This document shows, one piece after another, positions 56,601-63,708 of a stretch of DNA of 63,755 nucleotides. The stretch comes from Muribaculaceae bacterium (GTDB lineage: Bacteria; Bacteroidota; Bacteroidia; Bacteroidales; Muribaculaceae): NCBI GenBank assembly GCA_017940245.1, contig JAGAYZ010000039.1, forward strand, positions 1-63,755, given 5' to 3'. The position numbers and the translations under genes were made by a program. Numbering within the stretch: the stretch's first letter is position 1; each line of letters opens with the position of its first letter. The notes under the pieces are model-generated. The model worked only from the letters and a program-made list of their open reading frames with translations. It made no database searches and was not told where the DNA came from.

Positions 56601-57865
56601 TGTACCGCAACGATGGTGGAAAACGATTTGTGTTGCAAGCTACTCCGCTTGATGGAAATAGCCCGTTTGCCGAACTGGCGCGTGGCTCGGTCAACTTTGC
56701 CGACATGGACAGCGACGGCTGGCTCGACATCGTGGCATCGGGCTACGAAGCCAACCGCGGTGCCCTTTACATCTACTGGAACAATGGCGACGGCACGTTC
56801 TCCTCTACGGTTACCGGCTATCAAGGGTCGTATGATGCGTGCACCGTGCCTGCCGACTTTGATGCCGATGGCCGCATGGACATTTTGGTGACCGGTTTCT
56901 CACCCTATAAGGGGGGCAACGACAAGGCGGTGTTTATCTATCGCAACACCGGTAACCGCAACTTTGCCATGCTCAACGATAATTATTGCGGCTTTGAAGG
57001 TGTGGATGGCGCCACTCCGGCTGTGGCCGACGTGAACCACGACGGCCTGCCCGACATTTTGCTGGGCGGCCACGGACAGGAGCACGAAATCACCACCTGG
57101 CTGTATCTGAATCGTGGCGACATGGCTTTTGAAGCCTACGGCGCATATTATAACGACCCGTTTGGCAAACTGTTTGCCTTCGACCGCATCAGTCATGGCA
57201 ACAACCACTTGATTGATTATGACGGCGACGGCTTCTTGGATGCTTGGAGCATGGGTTGGGCACAAGCCGGCGTGTGCAGTAATGGCTGCTCAGCGATGCT
57301 CTATCACAACGAGTCGGCTTCGCTGGGGCAGGCACCCAATGCAGCACCCACCATGCCGCAGGGGCTAGAGGCCAGTTACGACGAAAAGACGAAGATGCTG
57401 CATTTCTCATGGCTACCTTCAACCGACGATGCCACCCCGCAAGCTGCGCTCTACTATAACGTGTGGGTGCGGGTCGAGGGGTCGACCACGGTGTATATGA
57501 CTGTGCCGGCCGACCTGAGTAGCGGTCGCTTGCGTGTGGCCGATTATTCGTGTCAGCTCACCACCACGGGTTTCAGCTTGCGCGTGAATAAGCCTGCGGC
57601 AGCCTATCAGTGGGGCGTGCAGGCCATCGATGGCGGTAAGCAGGCCAGCCCATTTGCCACAGGCCGTGTCGAAGTCGTTTCCGGCCTGCGTGGCGATGTG
57701 AATGGCGATGGCAAGGTGGATGTGGAAGACGTGAACGCGGCCATCAACATCGTGCTCAAGCTGAAGACTGCCGCCGACTACCCAGGCAGTGCCGACCTTG
57801 ACGGCAACGGCAAGGTGGACGTTGAAGATGTGAACGCCATCATCAACATCATGCTCAAGCTGTGA
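53645..57865 (+). CDS. GH2 - FG-GAP propeller - dockerin fusion
   Basis: The 1,406-residue product has a signal peptide (MKKLTMCLACVVMVMMAFSA). Residues about 20-600 are a GH2 core: jelly roll (VLLHFGAVDWETVVYVNGQN), sandwich and barrel, with general-acid Glu440 in WVVFNEGWGQF and nucleophile Glu509 in AAVCGEYGGI. A second jelly-roll domain (about 610-770, FMIFHDDDVEIYINGVWAAT) follows. Residues about 800-1330 are FG-GAP/VCBS blades (WGDADGDGRWELVYSG, WIDYDNDGLLDLFVPG, VGDYDCDGWTDIVVCG, FADMDSDGWLDIVASG) and a fibronectin-like domain, homologous to the stand-alone protein at 37549. Residues about 1345-1406 are a dockerin-like pair with the variant GDGKVDVEDVNAAINIVLKL. Substrate unknown; beta-galactoside or related. 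It lies 15 bp after GH3, same operon. Confidence 0.88.
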   Translation: MKKLTMCLACVVMVMMAFSARAVEWQMKQGPMMTPWSETLNPDNVLPEYPRPQMVRESWLNLNGVWDLRKGVKDEPYSSSFAYDKKILVPFPIESALSGVMEKSDEQIYWYRRTFTLPAEMKGKNVLLHFGAVDWETVVYVNGQNVGHHTGGYDPFCFDITSALKSSGDQEVVVYIYDNTGVQGQPTGKQSKNPSICWYTAVSGIWQTVWIESVSSAYVQQLEMEPCLDRKWLSIKATTNVTDGVTLQAQVTDADGHVVATGSGTPGTVFRLTLEGDVRTWSPADPYLYDVKVKVLKGGNTTDEVKSYCGMRKIEVKKDANNIPRIYLNGEQIFQMGPLDQGWWPDGLYMPASDEAFWFDVKAMKDLGFNMVRKHIKIEPARWYYWCDKLGLLVWQDLPSPNLPQGSEDFAKANFEQEVDHIIPAIKNFPSIVHWVVFNEGWGQFDTDRMTRHVDGLVNSLTPSRYGKPSLICCASGWTDSEVGNIIDTHSYPSPSCPQNANRAAVCGEYGGITLKVPGHIWPGGDFQYTVVESATDFTTFFNGLCDKIKDLYLVGLNAAVYTQLSDVEIEKNGFYTYDRRILKPYAPYTAIRNKIQECIDLPHSTTMLKPILSTALTHKYTWRYTTAPDVPRHWSDVDFDDSGWSQGKAAFARNLGSNWNAIVGTDWNTNQIHMRRWFKLGDITPENIAKLRFMIFHDDDVEIYINGVWAATESGWTNSYVPLDISAEAKAALRPGQWNLIALAGKQGSGGQVMDVGLTVFTEEDFDYTEDYSERTDAPSSASATPGTAVQPKFVRVAQPVPAEPRQNGVNPGQFVHTADRSNVAWGDADGDGRWELVYSGFNVHQSGGSQVSLLYRLADDNTFRRETSPFAVTFYACPVWIDYDNDGLLDLFVPGLAKKNLTSPSDVVARLYHNLGGMQFEEVNADAAMGLAPIYNDTDGGRGRHWVSVGDYDCDGWTDIVVCGREAYLNGEGLLATDRRVVRLYRNDGGKRFVLQATPLDGNSPFAELARGSVNFADMDSDGWLDIVASGYEANRGALYIYWNNGDGTFSSTVTGYQGSYDACTVPADFDADGRMDILVTGFSPYKGGNDKAVFIYRNTGNRNFAMLNDNYCGFEGVDGATPAVADVNHDGLPDILLGGHGQEHEITTWLYLNRGDMAFEAYGAYYNDPFGKLFAFDRISHGNNHLIDYDGDGFLDAWSMGWAQAGVCSNGCSAMLYHNESASLGQAPNAAPTMPQGLEASYDEKTKMLHFSWLPSTDDATPQAALYYNVWVRVEGSTTVYMTVPADLSSGRLRVADYSCQLTTTGFSLRVNKPAAAYQWGVQAIDGGKQASPFATGRVEVVSGLRGDVNGDGKVDVEDVNAAINIVLKLKTAADYPGSADLDGNGKVDVEDVNAIINIMLKL

Positions 57866-57871
57866 TACAAG

Positions 57872-58014
57872 TGTGGCGCGATGCATAGTGCCTCGCCACA
57901 TCAGTTCTCAGTTCTGGCGGATTTGCAATCCGCCAGGGCTTAACGGGGGATTTGTAATCCCCGTGCCGGCACGGCACAGAGGTAGCCCTCAAGGGCTAGT
58001 GGATTTGCAATCCA
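57872..58014. repeat. Composite palindromic intergenic repeat, copy 2
   Basis: Ordered parts: hairpin tgtggcg/cgccaca (57872-57900, possibly the operon terminator), perfect ctggcggatttgcaatccgccag in two arms (57914-57936), acggggga/tccccgt around tttgtaa (57943-57964), gtgccggcac, agccct-ca-agggct (57984-57997) and tggatttgcaatcca (58000-58014). The same order as at 3558-3733. The remainder of the 317-bp gap holds only the next promoter. Confidence 0.68.
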
Positions 58015-58087
58015 GCCGAATGAGGTGACCAATGATAAAGGTTCGAGCCGCACATTCCGTTTGGATCTATAATATTTGAATTTTGGT

Positions 58088-58095
58088 TATATTTG
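58088..58095 (+). promoter_or_regulatory. Promoter of GH43, -7 box TATATTTG
   Basis: It matches TAnnTTTG 87 bp upstream of the ATG at 58183. The position 38 bp upstream does not show the 19-bp motif, so this gene may be outside the shared regulon. Confidence 0.4.
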
Positions 58096-58182
58096 AAAGG
58101 TGCGGTCATTTCCCTGTAAGCCGCGCCTTTTTGCAGTTAATTGGCGGCCGGAAAATGTCCATGCTGCTTAAAAACAAAGAAA

Positions 58183-59634
58183 ATGAAAAGTTTGATTACT
58201 CTCATGCTGGCCTTGTTCCATGTTGTGACGGCTATGGCCGTGGTGGGCGAGTCGCTGTTGCTGCCGGGCGATTATCCCGACCCGTCGATTATTCGTGATG
58301 GCGATGACTACTACATGACCCATTCACCATTTTGCTATATGCCCGGATTTCTCATTTGGCATTCAACCGACTTGCGGCACTGGGAGCCACTGTGTCGCGC
58401 TTTGCCCGAGACCAATGGCGACCTTTGGGCCCCCGACTTGGTGAAGTGCAATGGTAGATACTATATTTATTATCCGGCAGGCGGCAGTAACTATGTGCTG
58501 CACGCCGACAGCATCACCGGCCCGTGGCAGGGACCTATAGATTTGCACATTGGCGGCATCGACCCCGGCCACATCCAGGCCGCCGACGGCACTCGCTACT
58601 TGTATACCAGTGGAGGCAATGTGGTGCAACTGGCTGCCGACGGCCTTTCTACGGTGGGAGAGGTGCGTCATGTGTATGACGGCTGGCAGTATCCCCAAGA
58701 CTGGGCGACAGAGTGTTTCTGCCTGGAGGCTCCCAAACTCACTTATCGCGATGGCTGGTTCTACCTGACTTCGGCACAAGGCGGAACGGCCGGTCCTGCC
58801 ACGAGCCACATGGTGGTCACGGCCCGCTCCAGGTCGCCTTGGGGACCCTGGGAGAACTCGCCCTACAATCCCATTGTGCATACCACCGACAGTGGCGACA
58901 CCTGGTGGTCGCGCGGACACGGCACCATCTTCGACGACACAGCCGGGCAGTGGTGGATGGTGTATCATGCCTATCGCAAGGACTACCACACCATGGGTCG
59001 CCAGACACTCATCGTGCCCATCGAGTGGACACCCGACGGCTGGTTCCGTGTCACCGACCGCTCGTGCGAACCTTTCACTGCGCAGCGGCCCGATCCCAGT
59101 GATAACTTTAAATCGGGTCACCTGGGGTGGCAGTGGATGTTCTGGAAAGAATATGCCCCACAGGCATTGCACTGGGGCAAAGCCGCGCTCGACATCGACG
59201 GCAAGGGCAGTGACAGCACCGACGGCCGGCTGCTGCTTGTGAATGTTCCCGACACGTGCTATGAAGTGACCGTGGACGTGATGCCCGGCAGCGGTGCCAC
59301 TGCCGGACTGGTGCTTTACTATAACGAGAAAGCGCACGCCGGCATCACCATGAGCGGGCGCGATGTGGCTATTGTGTTCAATGGAGCCACGGTGAGCCGT
59401 CACCGCTTGCCGCGCTATCGCCGGTGTGCACTGCGCATCAGTGGCGAGCGTGGTCGTGCCTTGATGGCGGTGAGCACCGACAACCGTAAGACTTGGCAGG
59501 TGATTACCGACGGGCTCGACGTGTCGTCGTTGCACCACAACCGCTATGGCCAGTTCATTTCGTTGCGTGTGGCTCTTCTTGCGACCGGTGCAGCGCGCAG
59601 CCGTTTTGCGCGTTTTGGCTATCGGGCATTATGA
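58183..59634 (+). CDS. Two-domain GH43 beta-xylosidase/arabinofuranosidase-type enzyme
   Basis: From the ATG at 58183 the product is about 483 residues with a signal peptide (MKSLITLMLALFHVVTAMAV). Propeller motifs: LLLPGDYPDPSIIRDGDDYY with the catalytic-base Asp, FLIWHSTDLRHWEPL, LWAPDLVKCNGRYYIYYPAG, GGIDPGHIQAADGTRYLYTS with the modulating Asp, FCLEAPKLTYRDGWFYLTSA with the general-acid Glu, and WSRGHGTIFDDTAGQWWMVY. Residues about 310-483 form the C-terminal beta-sandwich (GH43_C2/DUF1349-like, VTVDVMPGSGATAGLVLYYN). It likely removes terminal pentoses or galactose. A start 42 bp earlier (58141) would add a cysteine-rich non-signal leader. It has its own promoter and no dockerin or T9SS tail. 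Confidence 0.87.
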   Translation: MKSLITLMLALFHVVTAMAVVGESLLLPGDYPDPSIIRDGDDYYMTHSPFCYMPGFLIWHSTDLRHWEPLCRALPETNGDLWAPDLVKCNGRYYIYYPAGGSNYVLHADSITGPWQGPIDLHIGGIDPGHIQAADGTRYLYTSGGNVVQLAADGLSTVGEVRHVYDGWQYPQDWATECFCLEAPKLTYRDGWFYLTSAQGGTAGPATSHMVVTARSRSPWGPWENSPYNPIVHTTDSGDTWWSRGHGTIFDDTAGQWWMVYHAYRKDYHTMGRQTLIVPIEWTPDGWFRVTDRSCEPFTAQRPDPSDNFKSGHLGWQWMFWKEYAPQALHWGKAALDIDGKGSDSTDGRLLLVNVPDTCYEVTVDVMPGSGATAGLVLYYNEKAHAGITMSGRDVAIVFNGATVSRHRLPRYRRCALRISGERGRALMAVSTDNRKTWQVITDGLDVSSLHHNRYGQFISLRVALLATGAARSRFARFGYRAL

Positions 59635-59729
59635 GAGTTGCCTCGGCGACAGCGCGTGGGGGGGGACAAGAAGGGCTTCAAACCCTACCATAATAGGTAG
59701 TTTTTTGTAAAATTCAATAAATTTGCTTG

Positions 59730-59844
59730 TTTGATTATTTGATTTGATATAAATTTGCAACGTTTTATTGAAAAATATAACCAATCTCTTCATAACCAAA
59801 ATTTACATGTATTACGGTGCCACTATTAATGGTGCCGTTTTTTT
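59730..59844 (+). ncRNA. Possible short transcript: promoter followed by strong terminator
   Basis: A -33 TTTG (59730-59733) and -7 box TAAATTTG (59750-59757) are followed, with no reading frame, by a terminator 60-80 nt later (acggtgcca/tggtgccgt, then seven T; 59814-59844). This could be a small RNA or the remains of a displaced gene. The interval 59635-59729 shows nothing else. Confidence 0.3.
59814..59844 (+). terminator. Intrinsic terminator, insertion site of a group II intron
   Basis: A perfect 9-bp stem, acggtgcca (59814-59822) with tggtgccgt (59830-59838), 7-nt loop, then a run of seven T. Intron-like sequence starts directly after the T-run. Confidence 0.78.
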
Positions 59845-60459
59845 GCGTGACGGGCATGTTATGCATCTGTGGTGAAAGCCCACTCGTGGCGTAGTTACCG
59901 ACGAACCCTATAGCGACTCGCAAGTTTCATGGCGACGCATGGGAGAGAAGAAGCGATAGCGAAATCGTGGCTTGACGAACAGAAATCAGATACCAAGGCG
60001 TATCAAGCGGACAAGTTTGCAAAAGACAACAAAGTTTCCAAAGGTGAACGTAACCTTGATGCGTAAATCTGGCGAGTAAACGATGAAAGATGTATGGCTT
60101 ATCCCGTGAGGTCTCGGCAGTCCGTAAGCGGATAGTAACAACGAATGTCGAGAAGTCAGCAGAGGCCGTACTCGCCGACTTCGGGCAAGTCATGGCGAAG
60201 GGCAGAATGGTTTGCAACATCAATCGAAGATGTATGTTCCGGTATGAATTACTGACAAGGTGCAATGGCATAAACGTACATGATGCTACCACCGTAGAGA
60301 TAGGTACAATCAGTAGGCAGCAGAAATCAAGAACGATGGGAGGTGGCCCGCAAAGACACCTTTGAAAGCAAACCAAACCGCCGTATGCCGAACGGCACGT
60401 ACGGTGGTGGGAGGAAAGGGAACGCAAGCTAAACGCTCACGCTCCCCGACCTACTCGAT
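59845..60459 (+). ncRNA. ORF-less group II intron (approximate ends)
   Basis: The 5' part (gtgacgggcatgttatgc, then ccgacgaaccctatagcgac tcgcaag) and the internal block gtctcggcagtccgtaagcg ... aatgtcgagaagtcagcaga ggccgta look like domain I of bacterial group II introns. A domain V-like hairpin, gccgtatgccgaacggcacg with tacggtgg, lies at about 60380-60410. The 3' end reads gacctactcgat, typical of domain VI. There is no reverse-transcriptase/maturase frame in the roughly 615 bp, so splicing or mobility would need a protein encoded elsewhere. Placement right behind a terminator hairpin is the known habit of class C introns. Ends are good to about 5 bp. Confidence 0.7.
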
Positions 60460-60590
60460 TTTTGAAACATGAATAATTCGCAATAATCGCATGAACAATT
60501 CGGCTCGTTTTTGGCCGTTATAAAATAAATAATGATTATCTTTGTAGTTCCTACGAGATGAAGATAACGTAAAATGCTTTGTAACTGTCT

Positions 60591-60731
60591 ATGGCTGACC
60601 GCATGACGAAAGAGCAACGGCATCGTTGCATGAGCCACATAAAAGGCCGAAACACCAAGCCGGAACTCTTGGTGCGAAAGTTTTTGTTCCATGTTGCTCA
60701 TAATGAGCAAAATCGTGTTGAAAGAGCATAA
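60591..60731 (+). pseudogene. vsr (very short patch repair endonuclease), N-terminal fragment
   Basis: The 46-codon frame begins MADRMTKEQRHRCMSHIKGR then NTKPELLVRKFLF, the conserved start of Vsr T:G-mismatch endonucleases, which are about 130-150 residues. After the Phe the sequence departs from the family and stops at 60731, so the catalytic core is gone. Vsr genes normally accompany a cytosine methyltransferase; none is present here. Confidence 0.72.
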
Positions 60732-60816
60732 AGCAAAGATGTACAACCTTGAAGAAAGCGACTTGCCAATGGCGGCAGAACCAAGCGCAAGTTTTGGACT
60801 TCAAAACGACCGATAA
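60691..60816 (+). other. Short frame of unknown status upstream of the YhcG-type nuclease
   Basis: The 41-codon frame (MLLIMSKIVLKEHKAKMYNL then EESDLPMAAEPSASFGLQND R) begins where the vsr similarity ends and stops 6 bp before the next gene. I do not recognise it. It may be the remnant of another gene joined to vsr by deletion, or a small upstream gene. Confidence 0.3.
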
Positions 60817-60821
60817 CTACA

Positions 60822-61967
60822 ATGGCGAATCAAAGACAAATTCCCATCGAAGCGAAAGAATACAACGAATGGCTGGCTAATGTGAAGACAGGCATTCGTC
60901 ATTGTCAAATCAAAGCCGCTATAAGTGTCAACAAAGACTTGCTTCAGATGTATTGGCAACTGGGCCATGACATTGCCATTAAGCAGAGCGAGGCAAAATG
61001 GGGCGACGGACTTATCGCGCGACTTAGCCGTGACCTCACCGCTGAATTTCCTGAAATGAAGGGGTGGAGTGAACGCAATCTGCGAAGTATCCGGAATTGG
61101 TATTTAACTTATTCTCAATATTTCGCAATTCGGAAACAAGTTGTTTCCAAATTAGAAAGTAGTCTTTCAGAAAACGAAACGACTACCGTAAATCTTGAGA
61201 TTGCAAATCCAAAGTCGACTCTTGAAACTCCGATTGCATCCAATTTCTTCTCAGTTCCATGGGGACATCATGTGGTGATTATGCAAAAATGCAAAGATTT
61301 GGACAAGGCTGTATTTTACATTGAGCAGACCGTTGAGAACAATTGGAGTCGCTCAACATTGGAATGGCAAATCGAGAGTCAGCTATATGAGCGAAAAGGT
61401 AAGGCGATAACCAATTTTGCACACACCCTACCATTACCGCAGAGCGATTTAGCTCAACAGTTGACAAAAGACCCCTATGTGATTGATTTGATGGGGATAA
61501 GGCCAGAAATGACTGAGCGAGAAATCGAAAGCTACCTTAATTCGCATATTTTGAGGTATTTACTTGAACTTGGCAAGGGGTTCACCTTTTATGGAAGCCA
61601 GGTTCAAGTGACAGCTGGCAATGGAGATTTTTATATCGACCAGTTGTTCTATCATGTGAAGCTACACTGCTATGTCGTTGTTGAATTAAAGGCTGGGAAA
61701 TTTAAGCCAGAGCACATCGGCCAACTAAATTTTTATGTTTCGGCCGTTGACGAACAACTAAAAACGGAACAAGACAACCCAACAATAGGTTTGCTGATTT
61801 GCAAGGACAAGGATGATGTGGTGGCGGAGTATTCGTTACGGAATGTCGCCACCCCCATAGGTGTATCGTCAATGCGGATATATGATGACTTGATGAAGGA
61901 GTTCAAGAGTTCGTTGCCTACTGTCGAAGACATAGAGAACAACCTAAAGGATTATGATATTGAATAA
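60822..61967 (+). CDS. YhcG/DUF1016-type PD-(D/E)XK nuclease family protein
   Basis: The 381-residue protein has the DUF1016 N-terminal helical domain (about 10-185: YNEWLANVKTGIRHCQIKAA, LLQMYWQLGHDIA, GWSERNLRSIRNWYLTY, PWGHHVVIMQKCKDLDKAVF) and the YhcG C-terminal nuclease domain (about 205-360: DLMGIRPEMTEREIE, LGKGFTFYGSQVQVT, DFYIDQLFYHVKLHCYVVVE, LKAGKFKPEHIGQLNFYVSA). The D-x-Y-x-x-D and V-E-L-K residues fit the PD-(D/E)XK active site. Such proteins are found in mobile and defence islands; their cellular role is not settled. The segment about 108-140, rich in N, S, T and E, is a probable linker. It lies 15 bp before the HNH gene, so the two may be co-transcribed. Confidence 0.88.
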   Translation: MANQRQIPIEAKEYNEWLANVKTGIRHCQIKAAISVNKDLLQMYWQLGHDIAIKQSEAKWGDGLIARLSRDLTAEFPEMKGWSERNLRSIRNWYLTYSQYFAIRKQVVSKLESSLSENETTTVNLEIANPKSTLETPIASNFFSVPWGHHVVIMQKCKDLDKAVFYIEQTVENNWSRSTLEWQIESQLYERKGKAITNFAHTLPLPQSDLAQQLTKDPYVIDLMGIRPEMTEREIESYLNSHILRYLLELGKGFTFYGSQVQVTAGNGDFYIDQLFYHVKLHCYVVVELKAGKFKPEHIGQLNFYVSAVDEQLKTEQDNPTIGLLICKDKDDVVAEYSLRNVATPIGVSSMRIYDDLMKEFKSSLPTVEDIENNLKDYDIE

Positions 61968-61982
61968 TGAAATTGAGCGGCC

Positions 61983-62726
61983 ATGCAACAATCTCTTGAA
62001 CAATATTTCATCAACGAGCAATCGGATTTTTACAACTATCTGATTGATGTTAATGCGTTCAAAAGCTCAAAAACTTATCGAGATTACATCACTCGTCTGC
62101 GATATGTATCGCAATTGTATCGCTTGGATAGTAGCATAACGAGCGAATATGTTGATTTCATTATAGAAGACCTAAAACGCACTATGCGTGAACGGGATCG
62201 GTACAATACCAACAAAGGCATTGGTGATATCGCGTCGGGGTTGCGTAAATTCCTTCAATACGCCCAATCTGACTATAAACATATCATTGAAAACTCGGTA
62301 TTGGCCCAAGAAAATGCAATAATCACAGACACATCAATTAGTGAGACAGAGAAAGAAGCTGTTGTGAAATCTCGAATTGGCCAAGGCTCATTCCGGCAAC
62401 GACTTGTTGAATTTTGGCATGGCTGTTCTGTCACTAATTGCCAAACGCAATCACTTTTAATCGCATCACATATACGTCCATGGCGAAAATCAGATAATAT
62501 GCAACGCTTGGATGTCTACAATGGGCTGCTACTTATCCCTAATCTTGACAAATTATTTGATAAGGGTTATATCTCATTTGACAATAACGGCATTATCATT
62601 CTATCTGATTTTCTCCCTTTGAGTGAATATCGTCTCTTGGGCGTACAGCAAGGAATGCGGCTTGTCCATATCGAGACAAACCACATTCCGTATCTTAAAT
62701 TCCATCGAGAGAACTGTCTATTATAG
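61983..62726 (+). CDS. HNH endonuclease (HNH_2 type)
   Basis: The 247-residue protein has a helical N-terminal half (about 1-110, no family recognised; KTYRDYITRLRYVSQLYRLD resembles small SAM-like domains) and a C-terminal HNH_2 nuclease domain (about 130-247): IGQGSFRQRLVEFWHGCSVT, LLIASHIRPWRKSDNMQRLD, VYNGLLLIPNLDKLFDKGYI. The SH, N and NLDKLFDKG residues are the HNH_2 signature known from restriction-type proteins. It follows the YhcG-type gene by 15 bp and ends 6 bp inside a converging small gene. Its content and AT-rich codon use differ from the PUL, in line with an acquired defence or restriction module. Confidence 0.85.
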   Translation: MQQSLEQYFINEQSDFYNYLIDVNAFKSSKTYRDYITRLRYVSQLYRLDSSITSEYVDFIIEDLKRTMRERDRYNTNKGIGDIASGLRKFLQYAQSDYKHIIENSVLAQENAIITDTSISETEKEAVVKSRIGQGSFRQRLVEFWHGCSVTNCQTQSLLIASHIRPWRKSDNMQRLDVYNGLLLIPNLDKLFDKGYISFDNNGIIILSDFLPLSEYRLLGVQQGMRLVHIETNHIPYLKFHRENCLL

Positions 62727-62903
62727 CTCTTGTTTGTTTAATTCTCGTAACAAGTCAAGAGCTTCATTCACTTGAGCCAGTACTACTTCGCTTTCCTCAA
62801 GATACTCATCATCACAGATTGCCTCTATGCTGTTAGTGATGTAGTCACTTGCGGCCAATAGCGCCGCATCAATCATAGTTATTTGATTTTGACTGAGTGT
62901 CAT
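62721..62903 (-). CDS. Small acidic helical protein, unknown function
   Basis: The 60-residue product (MTLSQNQITMIDAALLAASD, then ICDDEYLEESEVVLAQVNEA and LDLLRELNKQEL) is predicted from composition to be all-helical with heptad-like leucines. I do not recognise a family. A near-consensus -7 box (TACCTTCG) 16 bp upstream and clean codon content suggest that it is real. Its stop overlaps the HNH stop by 6 bp in a convergent arrangement. An accessory or antitoxin-like role is possible but unsupported. Confidence 0.55.
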   Translation of the reverse strand: MTLSQNQITMIDAALLAASDYITNSIEAICDDEYLEESEVVLAQVNEALDLLRELNKQEL

Positions 62904-62918
62904 AACTGTTTTTTAGCG

Positions 62919-62926
62919 CGAAGGTA
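62919..62926 (-). promoter_or_regulatory. Possible promoter of the small gene, TACCTTCG
   Basis: It differs from TAnnTTTG by one base, 16 bp upstream of the ATG at 62903 on the minus strand. Confidence 0.35.
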
Positions 62927-62940
62927 AGCAATATTATTGA

Positions 62941-63666
62941 ATCAGCAAAACTCATTTATTCGGTAAACTTGGCGGCAATCCAACCGAATTCCGTTGTCGT
63001 CCTTACCAGGAAGTTCTATATGATATTGCGGTTACCCATTCTCCTCGTTATCTAATCAATATGGAATTGCAAGACGGTGAAACCATATTTGACAAGATGA
63101 ATACTACTTATGATGAGTTCCGCACAACCGAGAACAATATCGCAAAAGTGCGTGAGTACTATAAGGAGAAAGCCAAGAAAGCGCGTAAACATGAAATGCC
63201 GTGGTGGATTTCAAGCGAAGATGACGAGAAACCTGTTAATTTCACATTGCGCCTATGGAATAGTGTGGATGCTGACGAGCGCAAAACTTTAATCGCCTAT
63301 TGCTTGATATTGTTCCCTGAGATTTGGATGCCCGATGCCAATTCAAAAACAAAATACAATCAAGCAAGTTTGTGGCTTTGCTCCTTTGCTCAAGTTGTAT
63401 TCCCAAATATCCGTGACGCTTTTACCGCTGGCGGTAAAGTTGCGTATGAGAATGGCCGTCGATTGACAACCCGTTACCCTCAAGTTTATAAAACCATAAT
63501 TGAACATTTGCCCATAATCAAGCAATTACTTGAAAGGCCGACAAAGGAGACCATTGAACTTGTTGCGGAGTTTAATCCGTTGTTGTTGCAGGGCAAAGGA
63601 CTTTATAGAAATTGGGGGACACCCGCAAAAACCTGTGTGTTAAATTTTATTTACAGTCTCAATTAG
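62941..63666 (+). pseudogene. 5'-truncated gene of unknown function
   Basis: The frame is open from 62941 to the stop at 63666. The first ATG is at 63061 (201 residues), but the 35-40 codons before it (FGKLGGNPTEFRCRPYQEVL, YDIAVTHSPRYLIN) read as coding sequence without a start, so the N-terminus has probably been lost. The remaining protein is soluble and charged: a helical KVREYYKEKAKKARKHEMPW region, then WWISSEDDEKPVNFTLRLWN and FPEIWMPDANSKTKYNQASL. I do not recognise a family. It is followed by a transposase start 42 bp downstream. Alternatively the 63061 ATG is the true start. Confidence 0.5.
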
Positions 63667-63678
63667 AGTGAAAATATG

Positions 63679-63686
63679 TACCTTTG
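63679..63686 (+). promoter_or_regulatory. Transposase promoter, -7 box TACCTTTG
   Basis: An exact TAnnTTTG match 22 bp before the ATG at 63709. Confidence 0.5.
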
Positions 63687-63708
63687 CGTAATAAAAAACG
63701 CAGAGGAT

